Below, one piece after another: positions 6,364 to 6,561 of a stretch of DNA of 6,561 bases (its first letter is position 1; every line of letters starts with the position of its first letter). The DNA comes from a bacterium. GTDB taxonomy: Bacteria > JAJRZV01. The stretch spans positions 1-6,561 of the forward strand of contig JAJRZV010000052.1 in NCBI GenBank assembly GCA_024275095.1, read 5' to 3'. The notes below the pieces were generated by a model. That model saw only the letters and a list, made by a program, of their open reading frames with translations, searched no databases and had not been told where the DNA came from. Both the position numbers and the translations under genes were made by a program.

Positions 6364-6561
6364 GTAAATCCTCCTTTGGTTAAATTTGATAAAAATGCCT
6401 CACGGCAATGGAAGCTCCGCATACACCCGTGAATAACATCTCCACCCACACCTCCGTTATTGCGTCGTGAACACCTGAAAACCGCTATACGCTTCCATGC
6501 GCGCTCCTCCACAGGCCCCAGAAACACAAAACATGCTCCTACCATATCAAACACCCCTGCC
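6364..6561 (-). other. Leader region upstream of the PII gene, no supported gene
   Basis: This stretch reaches the right window edge. It contains the PII Shine-Dalgarno sequence (6370-6375), the sigma-54-like element at 6404-6419, and two small inverted repeats: ATGGAAGC/GCTTCCAT (6408-6415 and 6491-6498, overlapping the sigma-54 element) and AATAAC/GTTATT (6432-6437 and 6456-6461). These repeats are short enough to occur by chance. I saw no NtrC-type palindrome (TGCACC-N5-GGTGCA) and no glutamine-riboswitch-like motif. One minus-strand frame stays open from the window edge to a TGA overlapping the PII ATG, but its composition is not protein-like. Confidence 0.5.
6404..6419 (-). promoter_or_regulatory. 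Candidate sigma-54 (-24/-12) promoter for the PII-glnA operon
   Basis: The minus strand reads CGGAGC-TTCCA-TTGCC. Compared with the sigma-54 consensus TGGCAC-N5-TTGCA it keeps the GG and GC pairs at the required 10-nt spacing and the TT before GC, but deviates at the first T, the CA and the last base. A start about 12 nt downstream would give a leader of roughly 30 nt to the PII ATG. Nitrogen operons of this type are often sigma-54/NtrC controlled, which makes the match more plausible. The match is partial and no enhancer site was recognised. Confidence 0.4.

Noticed and set aside
6364-6561. Glutamine riboswitch or T-box in the PII leader
   Set aside because: I found no recognisable conserved core of either element; GGTGG-like strings there are isolated and lack the T-box context.

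Overview
All six genes in this window lie on the minus strand, so the window reads biologically from right to left. The order of transcription is PII signalling protein (glnB/glnK), glutamine synthetase 1 (glnA), a flotillin-like SPFH membrane protein, glutamine synthetase 2 (glnA paralogue), a stand-alone class I glutamine amidotransferase, and glutamine-dependent NAD+ synthetase (nadE, running off the left edge). Intergenic gaps are short (15-119 nt), each start has a Shine-Dalgarno sequence, and no strong terminator separates the genes. This looks like one nitrogen/glutamine operon, possibly with internal control points.

Region by region (plus-strand coordinates): 1-947 holds the N-terminal 315 codons of nadE, with the whole glutaminase domain and the start of the ATP-pyrophosphatase domain. 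948-1050 is a plain gap. 1051-1743 is the amidotransferase, starting at GTG. 1759-3171 is glutamine synthetase 2. 3172-3290 is the longest gap, with a small GC-rich inverted repeat and a perfect 2 x 11 bp tandem repeat just before the ribosome binding site. 3291-4556 is the SPFH protein. 4579-5994 is glutamine synthetase 1; its start should be the ATG at 5994, because the upstream TTG at 6003 touches the Shine-Dalgarno sequence. 6022-6363 is PII. 6364-6561 is a leader without a supported gene; it contains a GG-N10-GC element of sigma-54 type about 40 nt upstream of the PII start.

The genes share a theme. PII senses 2-oxoglutarate and ATP/ADP, two intact GSI-beta-type synthetases make glutamine, and two downstream enzymes use (nadE) or probably use (GATase) the glutamine amide. 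The odd members are the flotillin-like protein between the two synthetases, and a PII whose T-loop has Glu in place of the uridylylated Tyr51 and Val in place of Ser49.

The organism is a bacterium. GSI-beta enzymes with the 'YxLPPEE' adenylylation-site motif, strong Shine-Dalgarno sequences and a possible sigma-54 promoter suggest a Gram-negative lineage, perhaps Desulfobacterota-like or a deep-branching relative. That placement is inference, and the window has no taxonomic marker. I see no mobile element, CRISPR array, tRNA or rRNA.
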